A stretch of 64,000 bases of DNA from contig JAFTQG010000005.1 in assembly GCA_017462915.1 (NCBI GenBank), forward strand, positions 1-64,000. The letters run 5' to 3'. Both the position numbers and the translations under genes were made by a program. Source of the stretch: Prevotella sp. Its GTDB lineage: Bacteria > Bacteroidota > Bacteroidia > Bacteroidales > Bacteroidaceae. The notes beneath the pieces are model-generated. The model was not told the origin of the DNA. It worked only from the letters and a program-made list of their open reading frames with translations, and made no database searches. Positions 1 to 8,155 of the stretch are shown here, one piece after another (the first letter of the stretch is position 1; each line of letters opens with the position of its first letter).

Positions 1-87
1 AAAACTATGAGTAGGGCCATTATGATAGCCTTTCTCTAATTTGAGGCGATCAACCTCTGATAATTCAAGTATTTTTATTGGTTTCAT
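1..87 (-). CDS. IS630-family transposase, N-terminal fragment (runs off the window)
   Basis: Reading leftwards from an ATG at 87-85 there are 29 open codons to the window edge, starting MKPIKILELSEVDRL. This resembles the first residues of Bacteroidota IS630-type transposases, just before their helix-turn-helix. The gene is divergent from the AT-rich gene at 114, with only 26 bases between the starts. Only the N-terminus is visible, so neither the family nor intactness can be confirmed. It suggests the accessory edge at 0-2.2 kb borders a mobile element. Confidence 0.5.
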   Translation of the reverse strand, partial: MKPIKILELSEVDRLKLEKGYHNGPTHSF

Positions 88-113
88 AATTCTATTTTTC
101 TATAAAACGGAAA

Positions 114-1004
114 ATGAACCATATTAGTACTGATATATATATAAATAATTTAGATCACTTACTTATTACAGTGTCTCGCCAACAAGATCCCAATCTTACA
201 AAAAAAATGGAAGGGTATTTTCGAGAGAAATCCAAACTTAGTTCAATTGATTATTTAGTATATCTAATTATGGGAGACCAATTGGTGTTCCTACCAAATG
301 AATATTTAGAGAAACAGCCAGAAACGGAATATTTCTATAAAAAGATGACCAAACAAGTAATAGCCGATATTAACGGAAATGTAAGACCCGCCAGCAAAGA
401 TTGGGACAAATTTATGATGTATCAACTATGTGTGAATAATGGTATTGAAGGGCTTATTTCAACAATAGTAGAAGCTCACAAACAAAAAAAGATTTCTTAT
501 GCAAAAACAAAACGCTTCTTGCTGGAGCAAACTGTTTTGGGTATAAGTTTGTATGCAAACCGTATTAATGGAAAAATTACATACACATGGTTTGAACAGA
601 TAGATTTTGCAATAAAAGACTTTTTTAAGCAACTTGGAAAGATACAACTTGGAAAAAAACCAGACTGGCGTTTAGTGATAGATGTTTTACCTTCAAAGTT
701 TGAAGGTATATTGAGAGGCATGATAAATCTATCAGGAGGAGTAACCACAAAAAAGAAAGATGAGACAACGGAAGAAATAACATTAGAAGCACTGTTTGAT
801 ACACCAACGTTCTTGGAGCTATTTGACATAGATGATAAGAACCTATTTGAATTTGTATTCACTAAAAAGGAACTTAATATAAGAAATTATGTCGCACATG
901 GAATGTATATACCTCAAGACTATACTATGGTGAAGGCAGTATTGGTTTTTCTTTGTATTCTACGTTTGGCAAAAGCTAATTTAAAAATAGAAAAAAATAG
1001 CTGA
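114..1004 (+). CDS. Hypothetical protein with C-terminal HEPN-like (DUF4209-type) RNxxxH motif
   Basis: This is a 296-residue protein with no signal peptide and no clear membrane segment. Near the C-terminus, after a stretch rich in Leu and Phe, it has RNYVAHG (Arg257, Asn258, His262). That fits the R-N-x3-H signature of HEPN ribonucleases and the RNxxAHG ending of DUF4209 proteins. HEPN proteins often act as RNA-cleaving toxins in defence systems; that role is inferred here from one motif. The gene is much more AT-rich than the core genes, which suggests transfer. It lies between an IS630-type transposase start and a DUF1016 nuclease gene on the same strand, 113 bases downstream. No other domain is recognised. 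Confidence 0.55.
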   Translation: MNHISTDIYINNLDHLLITVSRQQDPNLTKKMEGYFREKSKLSSIDYLVYLIMGDQLVFLPNEYLEKQPETEYFYKKMTKQVIADINGNVRPASKDWDKFMMYQLCVNNGIEGLISTIVEAHKQKKISYAKTKRFLLEQTVLGISLYANRINGKITYTWFEQIDFAIKDFFKQLGKIQLGKKPDWRLVIDVLPSKFEGILRGMINLSGGVTTKKKDETTEEITLEALFDTPTFLELFDIDDKNLFEFVFTKKELNIRNYVAHGMYIPQDYTMVKAVLVFLCILRLAKANLKIEKNS

Positions 1005-1117
1005 GGTTCTACAATATAATACTTTATTCTCTGGATATATATAAATTATATGTAAGGAAAAATCTTATGTATGAACAATAATGTTGCATCAAAACGTTTA
1101 AAATAAAAGAGACGAAC

Positions 1118-2164
1118 ATGGGAAAAGCAAGTAACGAAATAACAACAAACAGCAGCATACTAAACGATATACGCACTATTATCGAACATGGCAGACAACA
1201 GGCATATGCTGCCGCAGGACAGGCGGCTATTGTAACATACTGGAATGTTGGCAGACGCATAGTAGAGGAAGAGCAACATGGAGAAATCCGTGCACAGTAT
1301 GGCTCGCGCTTGATTAAAACATTGTCAGAACAATTGGTTCCTAAATACGGCAGTACATTCAGTAAACGCAATTTGGATTACTTCCGACAATTCTACTTGT
1401 GTTTTAATAAGTTGGAGATTGTGAACACGTGTGTTCACAATCTGACATGGTCGCACTTTCGTACGATTATGCAAGTTGCAGACCCTAAAGCCAGAGAGTG
1501 GTACGTGAAGGAGGCCTCAGAGCAAATGTGGAGTGTAAGAACTCTCAGGCGTAATATCGGCACACAATATTATGGCCGCAGGATGGCTTGCATAAGAGAA
1601 GGACTGACATTGCCAGCACCTGATATTGAAACAGATGATCCTTTGGAGTATATTAAGAGTCCTGTTGTTGCCGAGTTCTTAGGTTTTCGCAAGGACTACA
1701 AATATGACGAGAGTCAACTGGAACAAGCCCTAATAGATCATTTACAACAATTTATTATGGAACTTGGACGAGGTTTTGCTTTCGTAGACAGACAGAAACA
1801 CATCTCAACAGACACTGGAGATTTTTATATTGACCTTGTGTTCTATAACATAAAACTCAAGCGATATGTGCTGTTTGAGTTAAAAACACATCCTTTGACA
1901 CATGCGGACGTGGGACAATTGGATATGTATGTAAGGCTGTATGACGACCTTGTAAAAGATGACAGTGACAATCCTACAATAGGCATATTGCTTTGCACTG
2001 AAACAGATAAGGTGTTGGCAAAATACTCAGTCCTTAATGGTAGCGAACAACTCTTTGCCGCTAAATATATGGCATATATGCCTACAGAAGAGGAACTGCG
2101 TCGCGAGATAGAACAGCAAAAACGTTTCTTCTTGGAGCAACACGGGAATGAGGAAATGGGATAA
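1118..2164 (+). CDS. PDDEXK nuclease domain protein, DUF1016/YhcG family
   Basis: The 348 residues match the usual length of the YhcG/DUF1016 family. The N-terminal half (about 10-180) carries the helical DUF1016_N region, with the conserved TYWNVGR and LTWSHF segments. The C-terminal half is a PD-(D/E)XK-like nuclease with Asp239 in DFYIDLVFY and Glu254-Leu-Lys256 in FELKTH. Members are frequent in defence and mobile islands, often beside restriction systems, and their exact role is poorly defined. The gene follows the HEPN-like gene on the same strand, separated by 113 bases. A 28-bp near-perfect palindrome lies inside the coding sequence at 1416-1443. Confidence 0.85.
   Translation: MGKASNEITTNSSILNDIRTIIEHGRQQAYAAAGQAAIVTYWNVGRRIVEEEQHGEIRAQYGSRLIKTLSEQLVPKYGSTFSKRNLDYFRQFYLCFNKLEIVNTCVHNLTWSHFRTIMQVADPKAREWYVKEASEQMWSVRTLRRNIGTQYYGRRMACIREGLTLPAPDIETDDPLEYIKSPVVAEFLGFRKDYKYDESQLEQALIDHLQQFIMELGRGFAFVDRQKHISTDTGDFYIDLVFYNIKLKRYVLFELKTHPLTHADVGQLDMYVRLYDDLVKDDSDNPTIGILLCTETDKVLAKYSVLNGSEQLFAAKYMAYMPTEEELRREIEQQKRFFLEQHGNEEMG
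1416..1443. repeat. 28-bp palindrome inside the DUF1016 gene
   Basis: Two perfectly complementary 13-base arms, AGATTGTGAACAC and GTGTTCACAATCT, are separated by GT. The palindrome encodes the segment just before the conserved LTWSH motif, a region of the family that varies in length. Confidence 0.85.
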
Positions 2165-2248
2165 TGTGGTAAGAAAAGTTATCGGGATATGTGGAATGTT
2201 ATCTTGATAACTTTCTTTTTCAGACAAATTACTTATGGTGTTTGTGTT

Positions 2249-2444
2249 AAGTAAGTCACTAAAATTAACCGATACTATCTATTATAAAGCAAATGCTTAC
2301 ATCTTGTATGTATAAACCTTGTTGTTTTTGGCTGTTTCCGCCTTGTCACTTAGTCACATAGCCCGCTATGCTCCTTCGTTCCAAAACGAAAACACCTCAA
2401 AAACAACTAAGTTTTATACTATACATCAATTTTGTAGACTTACT
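2249..2444 (+). repeat. Interspersed repeat, copy 1 (short form)
   Basis: This is about 196 bases with inverted ends, AAGTAAGTCACTAAAATTAA at the left and ATTTTGTAGACTTACT at the right. The core contains CACATAGCCCGCTATG, a small palindrome present in all four copies of this family in the window (3190-3389, 42036-42511 and 54150-54421 are the others). No coding capacity is seen. It looks like a non-autonomous element, but the family is not identified. Confidence 0.8.
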
Positions 2445-2455
2445 GAAAAAATGCG

Positions 2456-2487
2456 CATGAGTTTTCTAATGCGCTATTTATCATAAT
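2456..2487 (+). repeat. 32-bp dispersed repeat, first copy
   Basis: The sequence starting CATGAGTTTTCTAATGCGC recurs in inverse orientation at 24646-24677 with three mismatches. The core word GAGTTTTCTAATG also appears near 2852. No gene is present. Confidence 0.6.
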
Positions 2488-2516
2488 CTGAGGAAGGGAG
2501 GCGGATGGGACGGAAA

Positions 2517-2631
2517 GTGATGGTTTTCTGTTGCTGTCTTATGTGTTTTGGAGGTGGAAAGTGGCTTTTGATATGGTGAGAAATGGCTTTTGATGTTGTG
2601 AAAAGTGACCGATAAAACAGTGAAAGATGAC
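2517..2631 (+). repeat. Degenerate tandem array with exact 22-bp period
   Basis: Units start at 2517, 2539 (weak), 2561, 2583, 2605 and 2627. Clear units are GTGGCTTTTGATATGGTGAG(AA), ATGGCTTTTGATGTTGTGAA(AA) and GTGACCGATAAAACAGTGAA(AG). The beginning of each unit (RTGRC) is conserved and the rest varies. The same period and a similar first half occur at 24481-24590 and 56487-56574. A long hairpin begins at 2632, directly after the last unit. Confidence 0.65.
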
Positions 2632-2691
2632 AAAATACCGCACAGACGGTTACCTTTTGCGCGTGAAGGGTAACGGTCTGTGCGGTATTTT
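2632..2691. other. Long hairpin, 23-bp stem with one mismatch
   Basis: The arms 2632-2654 and 2669-2691 pair over 23 bases with one mismatch around a 14-base loop, and the 3' arm ends in a run of T. It could end transcription or be the decayed end of a mobile element. The nearest upstream gene ends 470 bases away, so a role as that gene's terminator is doubtful. Confidence 0.7.
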
Positions 2692-2921
2692 TGTGCTTTG
2701 GAGTGAAGCGTTAATGACTTTGGAATGTAATACTAATGGTAATGGGTTGATATACAGTGTGTTGACGGTTGAATGGGAATCCTGCGGAATTTCACGAATA
2801 GAGTTCCTCCGCTTGTCTTTTTGCAGTTTTTGAGCGCAAAAATGCGAGTGAGTTTTCTAATGAGAGGACATCATAAGTCTTGTTTTTTCTGTGTGGATTG
2901 ATAGACTTGATGGTTCTCTAA

Positions 2922-3190
2922 CGGGTTATGCGGTTGCTTTCGGTTATACGGTTGTGCGGTTTTACGGTTGCTTGCGGTTGCTTTCGGTTATACGGTTATG
3001 AGGTTGTGCGGTTATACGGTTGCTTTCGGTTATGCGGTTGCTTTCGGTTATACGGTTGTGCGGTTTTACGGTTGCTTTCGGTTATGCGGTTGCTTTCGGT
3101 TATACGGTTGTGCGGTTATATGGTTGCTTTCGGTTATACGGTTGCTTTCGGTTATACGGTTATACGGTTGTTTGCGGTTGTACGGTTGTT
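2922..3190. repeat. CGGTT-word tandem array (about 270 bp)
   Basis: The stretch is built almost wholly from short words beginning CGGTT: CGGTTATA, CGGTTGTG and CGGTTTTA (8 bases) and CGGTTGCTTT (10 bases), repeated in changing order. Short open frames cross it but encode only low-complexity peptide. Shorter arrays of the same words lie at 3405-3442, 4590-4636, 17231-17326 and 25732-25836. This one lies between two direct copies of the interspersed repeat. Confidence 0.85.
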
Positions 3191-3389
3191 AAGTAAGTAA
3201 ACAAAATTAAACGATACTATCCATAATAAAGTAATTACTTAAATCTTGTATGTATAAATCTTGTGCTTTTTGGCTGTTTCCGCCTTGTCACTCAGTCACA
3301 TAGCCCGCTATGTTCCTTTGTTCCAAAACAACAACATCTCAAAAATAACTGCGCTTTATATCATACCTTAATTTTGTTCACTTACTTAA
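3190..3389 (+). repeat. Interspersed repeat, copy 2 (short form)
   Basis: This is a second copy in the same direction as 2249-2444, with better-preserved inverted ends: TAAGTAAGTAAACAAAATTA at the left and ATTTTGTTCACTTACTTA at the right. The core palindrome CATAGCCCGCTATG is intact. The two copies bracket the 22-bp array, the long hairpin and the CGGTT array. Confidence 0.8.
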
Positions 3390-3404
3390 AGTAGAAGTAA
3401 TTTC

Positions 3405-3442
3405 CGAAAAACCGCATAACCTCATTACCGTACAACCATATA
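3405..3442. repeat. Short CGGTT/AACCG array at the 3' end of lpxB
   Basis: AACCG words in the inverted sense (aaccgcataacctcattacc, then gtacaaccatatag) follow the spacer GTAATTTCCG. The same spacer and word pattern occurs in the arrays downstream of alaS and of the Bax-inhibitor-1 gene. Confidence 0.6.
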
Positions 3443-3458
3443 GATGTGCCAATGGGCA

Positions 3459-4589
3459 TCATACTGTTTTCAGCAGCGATGTCATGATTCTTGCGGCATT
3501 GTCAGGGGCGGAAGTCTCTCCGAGGAGAGCGTGCACGTCCTTGTATCCGTTGAGCATCTGCTGGCGTGCGTGGCCTCCCGGGAGGATGTCGGCGAGGCAT
3601 TTGCTGATGTTCCCGACCGAGAACCTGTCTGCGAAAAGCTCTTGCACAATCTCCTTTCCAGCAATGAGATTGACCAAGGAGATGAATCTGCACTGTATGA
3701 TGTGGTTGAAAGCCCATCGTGTGATTTTCGGCACAGGGGTCTTGTAGCATACCACCTGCGGCACATTGAACAGGGCTGTCTCCAGTGTTGCTGTGCCGCT
3801 TGTCACAAGAGCCGCGGTAGAGTGGGAGAGCAGCGCGTATGTCGCGCCCTCCACCATCGGCATACTGATGTCCCCGAGATCCACGGATGGTGCCTTGGCG
3901 ATGACATACTGGTATTCAGGCCGTTCCTTGGCAACCTTCATCATTGTCTTGAGATTGTCCTTTATCTCCTGTCTTCTGCTGCCCGGGAGCAGGGCGATGA
4001 TGGGCTTCTCGGGGTCAAGTCCGTGCGCTTTGCAGAAGTCATCCTTTGTCTCCCGGTATCCCTCCTTGAATTTCCTCACCTCGTCGGCAGTGGGATTCCC
4101 TACATAGTGTACAGGATAATGGTGCTTTCCCTCGAAGAAATCCACCTCAAACGGCAGGATGCAGAACATCTCGTCGACATCCCTCTTGAAATTCCTGATG
4201 CGGTATTCCTTCCACGCCCATATCTTCGGGGCGATATAGTAGAATACCTTCGGTCTCCTGTCCGCCTTCAGTCCCCTCAGCCATTTGCAGATATTGAGGT
4301 TGAATCCGGCATAGTCTACAGGGATGACGACATCCGGTTGCCATGCGAGTATGTCCCTTTTGCACTGCCCCATACTGCTGAAGATAGTGCGCAGATGCGT
4401 GAGTACAGGGATGAAGCCCATATATGCTATTTCCTTGTAATGGCGCAGCATGGAGCCTCCTGCGGCGAGCATGTTGTCGCCCCCTATGAAGCGGAACTCC
4501 GCCTCGGGGTCATGCTGTCTGAGGGCTGTCATGAGATGCGCCGCATGAAGGTCGCCAGAGGCCTCGCCGACGATAAGGTAGTATTTCAT
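3459..4589 (-). CDS. lpxB: Lipid-A-disaccharide synthase
   Basis: LpxB is a GT19 enzyme that condenses UDP-2,3-diacylglucosamine with lipid X to form the lipid A disaccharide at the inner face of the inner membrane. The 376-residue length is typical. The N-terminus YYLIVGEASGDLHAA is the family signature. Other matches are FIGGD, the central PKIWAWKEYR, LLPGSRRQEI, and TSGTATLETAL near residue 265. The ATG at 4589 puts the signature at residue 3. surE lies upstream on the same strand, with a 42-base gap holding CGGTT words, so the two may share a transcript. It belongs to the core envelope pathway. Confidence 0.95.
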   Translation of the reverse strand: MKYYLIVGEASGDLHAAHLMTALRQHDPEAEFRFIGGDNMLAAGGSMLRHYKEIAYMGFIPVLTHLRTIFSSMGQCKRDILAWQPDVVIPVDYAGFNLNICKWLRGLKADRRPKVFYYIAPKIWAWKEYRIRNFKRDVDEMFCILPFEVDFFEGKHHYPVHYVGNPTADEVRKFKEGYRETKDDFCKAHGLDPEKPIIALLPGSRRQEIKDNLKTMMKVAKERPEYQYVIAKAPSVDLGDISMPMVEGATYALLSHSTAALVTSGTATLETALFNVPQVVCYKTPVPKITRWAFNHIIQCRFISLVNLIAGKEIVQELFADRFSVGNISKCLADILPGGHARQQMLNGYKDVHALLGETSAPDNAARIMTSLLKTV

Positions 4590-4636
4590 TTGTGCGGTTT
4601 TACGGTTGTACGGTTATGAGGTTGTACGGTTTTACA
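4590..4636. repeat. CGGTT-word array between surE and lpxB
   Basis: Consecutive words tgcggttttacggttg, tacggttatgag and gttgtacggttttac fill the gap between the two minus-strand genes. This is the same word family as 2922-3190, without a visible inverted partner. Confidence 0.7.
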
Positions 4637-5411
4637 GCGTAAAGTCTTTCAGGAGACTATAGTCGGTAATGTCTATAGTACAAGGAGTTATGGCGGCGTA
4701 TCCGTTGCGTATAGCCCATGCGTCCGTGTCCTCAGCCTCAGGCTCGTTGCTCTGGTAGTAGCCCTCAAGCATATATACCTTGTTGTCCTGCCTGTCGGTT
4801 CTGTCCTGAGGAGATACCTCCTTGCGCCAGTATCCGTCGGCCATGCGGCAGACGCGTATGCCTTTCAGTTCCTCGTATGCCTTGACTTTCGGGACATTGA
4901 CGTTGAGGCAGGTGAAGTGGGGCAGGCTTTCGGCAAGCACTTTCCTGATGACCTTCTCTACAATCGGGCGCATAGGCGCGAAGTCGGCGTCAGGGTCAAA
5001 GTCGCACAGCGACAGGGCTATGGACGGTATCCCCTTCATGCACCCTTCAAACGCCACGCCTATCGTGCCGCTGTAGTGGGCGTTTGTCGAGGCGTTGTCG
5101 CCATGGTTTATGCCTCCGAGGACGAGTGACGGCTTGCGCTGGCATAAGACACCGTAAGCCATTTTCACACAGTCGACAGGAGTTCCCGAGCACGCCCATA
5201 CGTCCACGCCCTCAGGGTAGCCCGACTCTACGCCATTGACTTTGTGGAGAGTGAGGTCGCCCATGGTGAACGCCCTTGACTTTCCTGACTGTGCGCCCTC
5301 GGGAGCGCATACTATGACATCGCCGAACTGCATTGCCATCTCCGCGAGCTGGCGTATGCCCTTGGCACGGTATCCGTCGTCGTTTGATATTAAAATGAGT
5401 GGTCTTTCCAT
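4632..5411 (-). CDS. surE: 5'/3'-nucleotidase SurE
   Basis: SurE is a metal-dependent phosphatase that removes phosphate from nucleoside monophosphates and is linked to stationary-phase survival. The 259 residues fit the family. The metal-binding NDDG motif is at residues 10-13 (LISNDDGYRAKGI), followed by APEGAQSGKS and the conserved GGINHGDNAS. The start at 5411 places NDDG where it is expected. The gene is divergent from parA across about 230 bases and precedes lpxB on the same strand. The role assignment rests on family membership. Confidence 0.95.
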   Translation of the reverse strand: MERPLILISNDDGYRAKGIRQLAEMAMQFGDVIVCAPEGAQSGKSRAFTMGDLTLHKVNGVESGYPEGVDVWACSGTPVDCVKMAYGVLCQRKPSLVLGGINHGDNASTNAHYSGTIGVAFEGCMKGIPSIALSLCDFDPDADFAPMRPIVEKVIRKVLAESLPHFTCLNVNVPKVKAYEELKGIRVCRMADGYWRKEVSPQDRTDRQDNKVYMLEGYYQSNEPEAEDTDAWAIRNGYAAITPCTIDITDYSLLKDFTL

Positions 5412-5574
5412 AATTGTCGGATTTTATCGCCCAGTATTTCCGCACAATCCCGTCAGGGGATGAGATGTAGAGATGTATGCGTGCCTGTGCGTCTATAACT
5501 ATCAATGTAACTTAAATTACTGTGCAAAATTACTAATTTTTGACCGAATATGCTAATTTCTCAAATAAAATCAT

Positions 5575-5582
5575 TAACTTTG
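5575..5582 (+). promoter_or_regulatory. Probable -7 box of the parAB promoter
   Basis: TAACTTTG matches the Bacteroidota -7 consensus TAnnTTTG and lies 58 bases before the parA ATG. No good TTTG -33 box is seen at the usual distance. Confidence 0.5.
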
Positions 5583-5640
5583 TACCCAAATATCTGGTGT
5601 CTTGCGCCAGAAACAAGGAAAAAAGATAATATTTCATATT

Positions 5641-6402
5641 ATGGCAAAGATAATAGCTGTCGCGAATCAGAAAGGTGGCGTGGGCAAGACCACTACAACA
5701 ATCAATCTTGCCGCCTCATTGGCGACATTGGAGAAATCTGTGCTTGTAATAGATGCTGACCCTCAGGCAAATGCCTCCAGCGGTCTCGGTGTCGACATAC
5801 AGGATGTGGAGTGCTCCATATACGAGTGTATCATCAACCATGCGGATATCCGCGAGGCAATATACACGACAGACATCGAGGGCCTGGACATCGTGCCGAG
5901 CCATATCAATCTTGTCGGTGCTGAGGTGGAGATGCTCAATGTGGACAAGCGTGAGAACATCATCAAGAACATGCTTGCACCTGTTGTAGGAGAGTATGAC
6001 TATATACTGATAGACTGCTCGCCGTCGCTCGGTCTCATCACTGTTAACTGCCTTACGGCGGCCAATTCGGTGATTATCCCTGTGCAGTGTGAATACTTCG
6101 CGCTGGAGGGAATCACTAAACTGCTGAACACGATAAAGATAATAAAGACACGTCTGAACCCGACACTGGAGATAGAGGGCTTCCTGCTGACGATGTATGA
6201 CAGCCGCCTCAGACTGGCAAACCAGATCTACGACGAGGTGAAGCGCCATTTCCAGGAACTGGTCTTCAAGACCGTCATACAGCGAAATGTCAAGCTCTCG
6301 GAAGCTCCGAGCCACGGCATCCCTGTCATACTCTACGATGCGGACTCCAACGGCGCGAAGAATCATATCGCTCTTGCCAAGGAGATTATCAACAAGAAAT
6401 AA
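5641..6402 (+). CDS. parA: Chromosome partitioning ATPase ParA (Soj)
   Basis: ParA is the Walker-type ATPase that, with ParB bound to parS, moves and positions the replication origin. The sequence shows the deviant Walker A motif QKGGVGKTT at residues 10-18, VIDADPQANAS, and the Walker B region YILIDCSPS. The frame stays open upstream to 5602, but the ATG at 5641 is chosen because homologues begin MAKIIAVANQKGG; this gives 253 residues. parB follows after three bases, so the two are co-transcribed. The gene starts the conserved run parA-parB-DUF5683-lytic transglycosylase-rel. Confidence 0.95.
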   Translation: MAKIIAVANQKGGVGKTTTTINLAASLATLEKSVLVIDADPQANASSGLGVDIQDVECSIYECIINHADIREAIYTTDIEGLDIVPSHINLVGAEVEMLNVDKRENIIKNMLAPVVGEYDYILIDCSPSLGLITVNCLTAANSVIIPVQCEYFALEGITKLLNTIKIIKTRLNPTLEIEGFLLTMYDSRLRLANQIYDEVKRHFQELVFKTVIQRNVKLSEAPSHGIPVILYDADSNGAKNHIALAKEIINKK

Positions 6403-6405
6403 GCA

Positions 6406-7314
6406 ATGGCTGTAAGAAAGAAATTCACCACGCTGGGACGTGGACTTGACGACATATCCGTTCCGGGAAAAGGTCTCGGGGCGTTGATTTCCACAGATGA
6501 TGTGCAGACGGGTGGCTCGTCCATGATAAACGAGATTCCTATCGCGCAGATAGAGCGTAATCCTGACCAGCCGCGTCGCGACTTCGACGAGGAGGCGTTG
6601 CTGGAGCTTGCCAACAGCATCCGCGAGATAGGTATCGTGCAGCCTATCACGCTCCGTCAGATAGCGGAGAACCGTTACCAGATTGTCGCCGGCGAGCGTC
6701 GCTGGCGCGCCTCGCAGTTGGCTGGGCTGGTATCCTTGCCGGCATACATCCGCACCATCAACGACGAGAATGTCATGGAGATGGCCCTCGTGGAGAATAT
6801 CCAGCGCGAGGATCTCAATGCCATAGAGATAGCCTTGGGCTACCAGCATCTCATAGACAATACCGGCATGACGCAGGAGAAGCTCGCCGAGCGTGTCGGA
6901 AAGAAGCGCGCAACGGTTGCCAATTTCCTCCGCCTGCTGAAGCTCCCTGCACAGGTGCAGATGGCGTTGCAGAAGAAAGACATTGATATGGGACACGCAC
7001 GCGCTTTGCTTTCACTCGATGACCCGAAGATGCAGATAAAGGTATTCAAGGATATTATAAAGAACGGATACTCTGTGCGTAAGGTAGAGGAACTCATCCA
7101 GCAGCTGAAAAGCGGTGAGACCGTGGAGCTCGGCAAGAAGAAGGTCAAGGGCTCTTCCGCACTGCCGGCACCTCTCGAGTCTGTACGCAAGCATCTTGCG
7201 GAGATGACAGGTCAGAAGGTGCAGCTCACTTGCGGAAACAACGGCAAGGGAAAGATAACGATACCTTTTGCCAGCGAGGAGGAACTGATGAAGATTCTCG
7301 AAACGTTCAATTAA
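6406..7314 (+). CDS. parB: Chromosome partitioning protein ParB (Spo0J)
   Basis: ParB is the CTP-dependent clamp that loads at parS sites and partners ParA. It has 302 residues. Residues about 40-130 form the ParB/Srx fold, with NPDQPRRDFDE, the CTP-binding GERRWRAS, and LVENIQREDLN. A central helix-turn-helix follows (TQEKLAERVGKKRATVANFL), then a C-terminal dimerisation domain. It directly follows parA with a three-base gap. No convincing parS site was found in the window. Confidence 0.95.
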   Translation: MAVRKKFTTLGRGLDDISVPGKGLGALISTDDVQTGGSSMINEIPIAQIERNPDQPRRDFDEEALLELANSIREIGIVQPITLRQIAENRYQIVAGERRWRASQLAGLVSLPAYIRTINDENVMEMALVENIQREDLNAIEIALGYQHLIDNTGMTQEKLAERVGKKRATVANFLRLLKLPAQVQMALQKKDIDMGHARALLSLDDPKMQIKVFKDIIKNGYSVRKVEELIQQLKSGETVELGKKKVKGSSALPAPLESVRKHLAEMTGQKVQLTCGNNGKGKITIPFASEEELMKILETFN

Positions 7315-7367
7315 AAGCGGTGTATGGATACCATGGGCACGGACGTTGATGTCATGCCGGGAATGGC

Positions 7368-8153
7368 ATGGCCATTATGCCTTGGTGTCCTGTTTCTACG
7401 GATAAACCCTTGAAAAGTATCAAACGCATAGTTTACATATTGATATTCTTGCTTGCTGTCACGGCAGACGTGGCGGCGCAGGAGTCCGTTGACACTGTAT
7501 TCAAGAATGTGGAGATCGTGGAAGACTCGGTCTTGCAAAAGGATACGGAAAAGATGCTCTCTGTCTTGCCTGAGCAGGAAAGCAAGGAGAATGCCAAGGC
7601 ACGAAAGCAGGCGAAGGACTGGAACAGCTGGCGTCCTGATGTGAAGAAAGCCATGTGGATGGCTATCGTCATCCCTGGAGGGGGACAGATATATAACCGC
7701 AAATACTGGAAGCTGCCGATCATCTACGGCGGGTTTGTCGGCTGTGCCTACGCCTTGCGATGGAACGGGCAGATGTATTCCGACTATGACAGGGCATACC
7801 GTGATATGATAGACGGTGACAAGTCTACGGACAGCTACATGAAATTCATACATCTCGGCAATACGACGATGACCCAGGAAGAGATAGTGGAGCGGTACAA
7901 GCCTATCTTCAAGTCGCGCAGGGACAAGTTCCGCAGATGGCGCGACTTAAGCATCTTCTGCATGATAGGCGTTTATGCCCTCTCCATTGTCGATGCGTAT
8001 GTTGACGCGTCTCTTTCGGAATTTGATATAAGCGACGACCTTTCGATGAAGGTCTCTCCTGCATTCATTGACGGCAGGGGACAGAAAATGATGGCTTCGC
8101 GCAACAGCCTGCAGAACAATGGCGTCGGTGTGCGTTGCAAGTTGAACTTCTAA
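7368..8153 (+). CDS. DUF5683 domain protein, membrane/exported
   Basis: The 261-residue protein carries a Bacteroidota DUF5683 domain (about 80-185), with the segment RPDVKKAMWMAIVIPGGGQ, then IYNRKYWKLPI and a membrane-prone stretch YGGFVGCAYAL. A second hydrophobic segment lies near 200-215. The function is unknown. The position between parB and the transglycosylase gene is conserved in the phylum, which hints at an envelope or division role. The ATG at 7368 is listed, but a TTG at 7410 would give KSIKRIVYILIFLLAVTADV right at the N-terminus as a signal peptide and may be the true start. The end overlaps the longest reading of the next gene. Confidence 0.8.
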   Translation: MAIMPWCPVSTDKPLKSIKRIVYILIFLLAVTADVAAQESVDTVFKNVEIVEDSVLQKDTEKMLSVLPEQESKENAKARKQAKDWNSWRPDVKKAMWMAIVIPGGGQIYNRKYWKLPIIYGGFVGCAYALRWNGQMYSDYDRAYRDMIDGDKSTDSYMKFIHLGNTTMTQEEIVERYKPIFKSRRDKFRRWRDLSIFCMIGVYALSIVDAYVDASLSEFDISDDLSMKVSPAFIDGRGQKMMASRNSLQNNGVGVRCKLNF

Positions 8154-8155
8154 AA

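Noticed and set aside
2627..2833. A 68-codon frame over the long hairpin
   Set aside because: A large part of it is the hairpin arms and loop; no family resemblance.
2928..3200. Two overlapping frames in the CGGTT array encoding Arg-Leu-Cys-Gly-Tyr-rich peptides
   Set aside because: The peptides only reflect the repeated DNA words; no stable fold or homologue is plausible.
3444..4619. A 391-codon open frame on the plus strand opposite lpxB
   Set aside because: It is the antisense of a clear lpxB gene, with no recognisable protein and no promoter-like box; it also runs into the CGGTT words. Similar long antisense frames opposite parA-parB and rel were rejected for the same reason.
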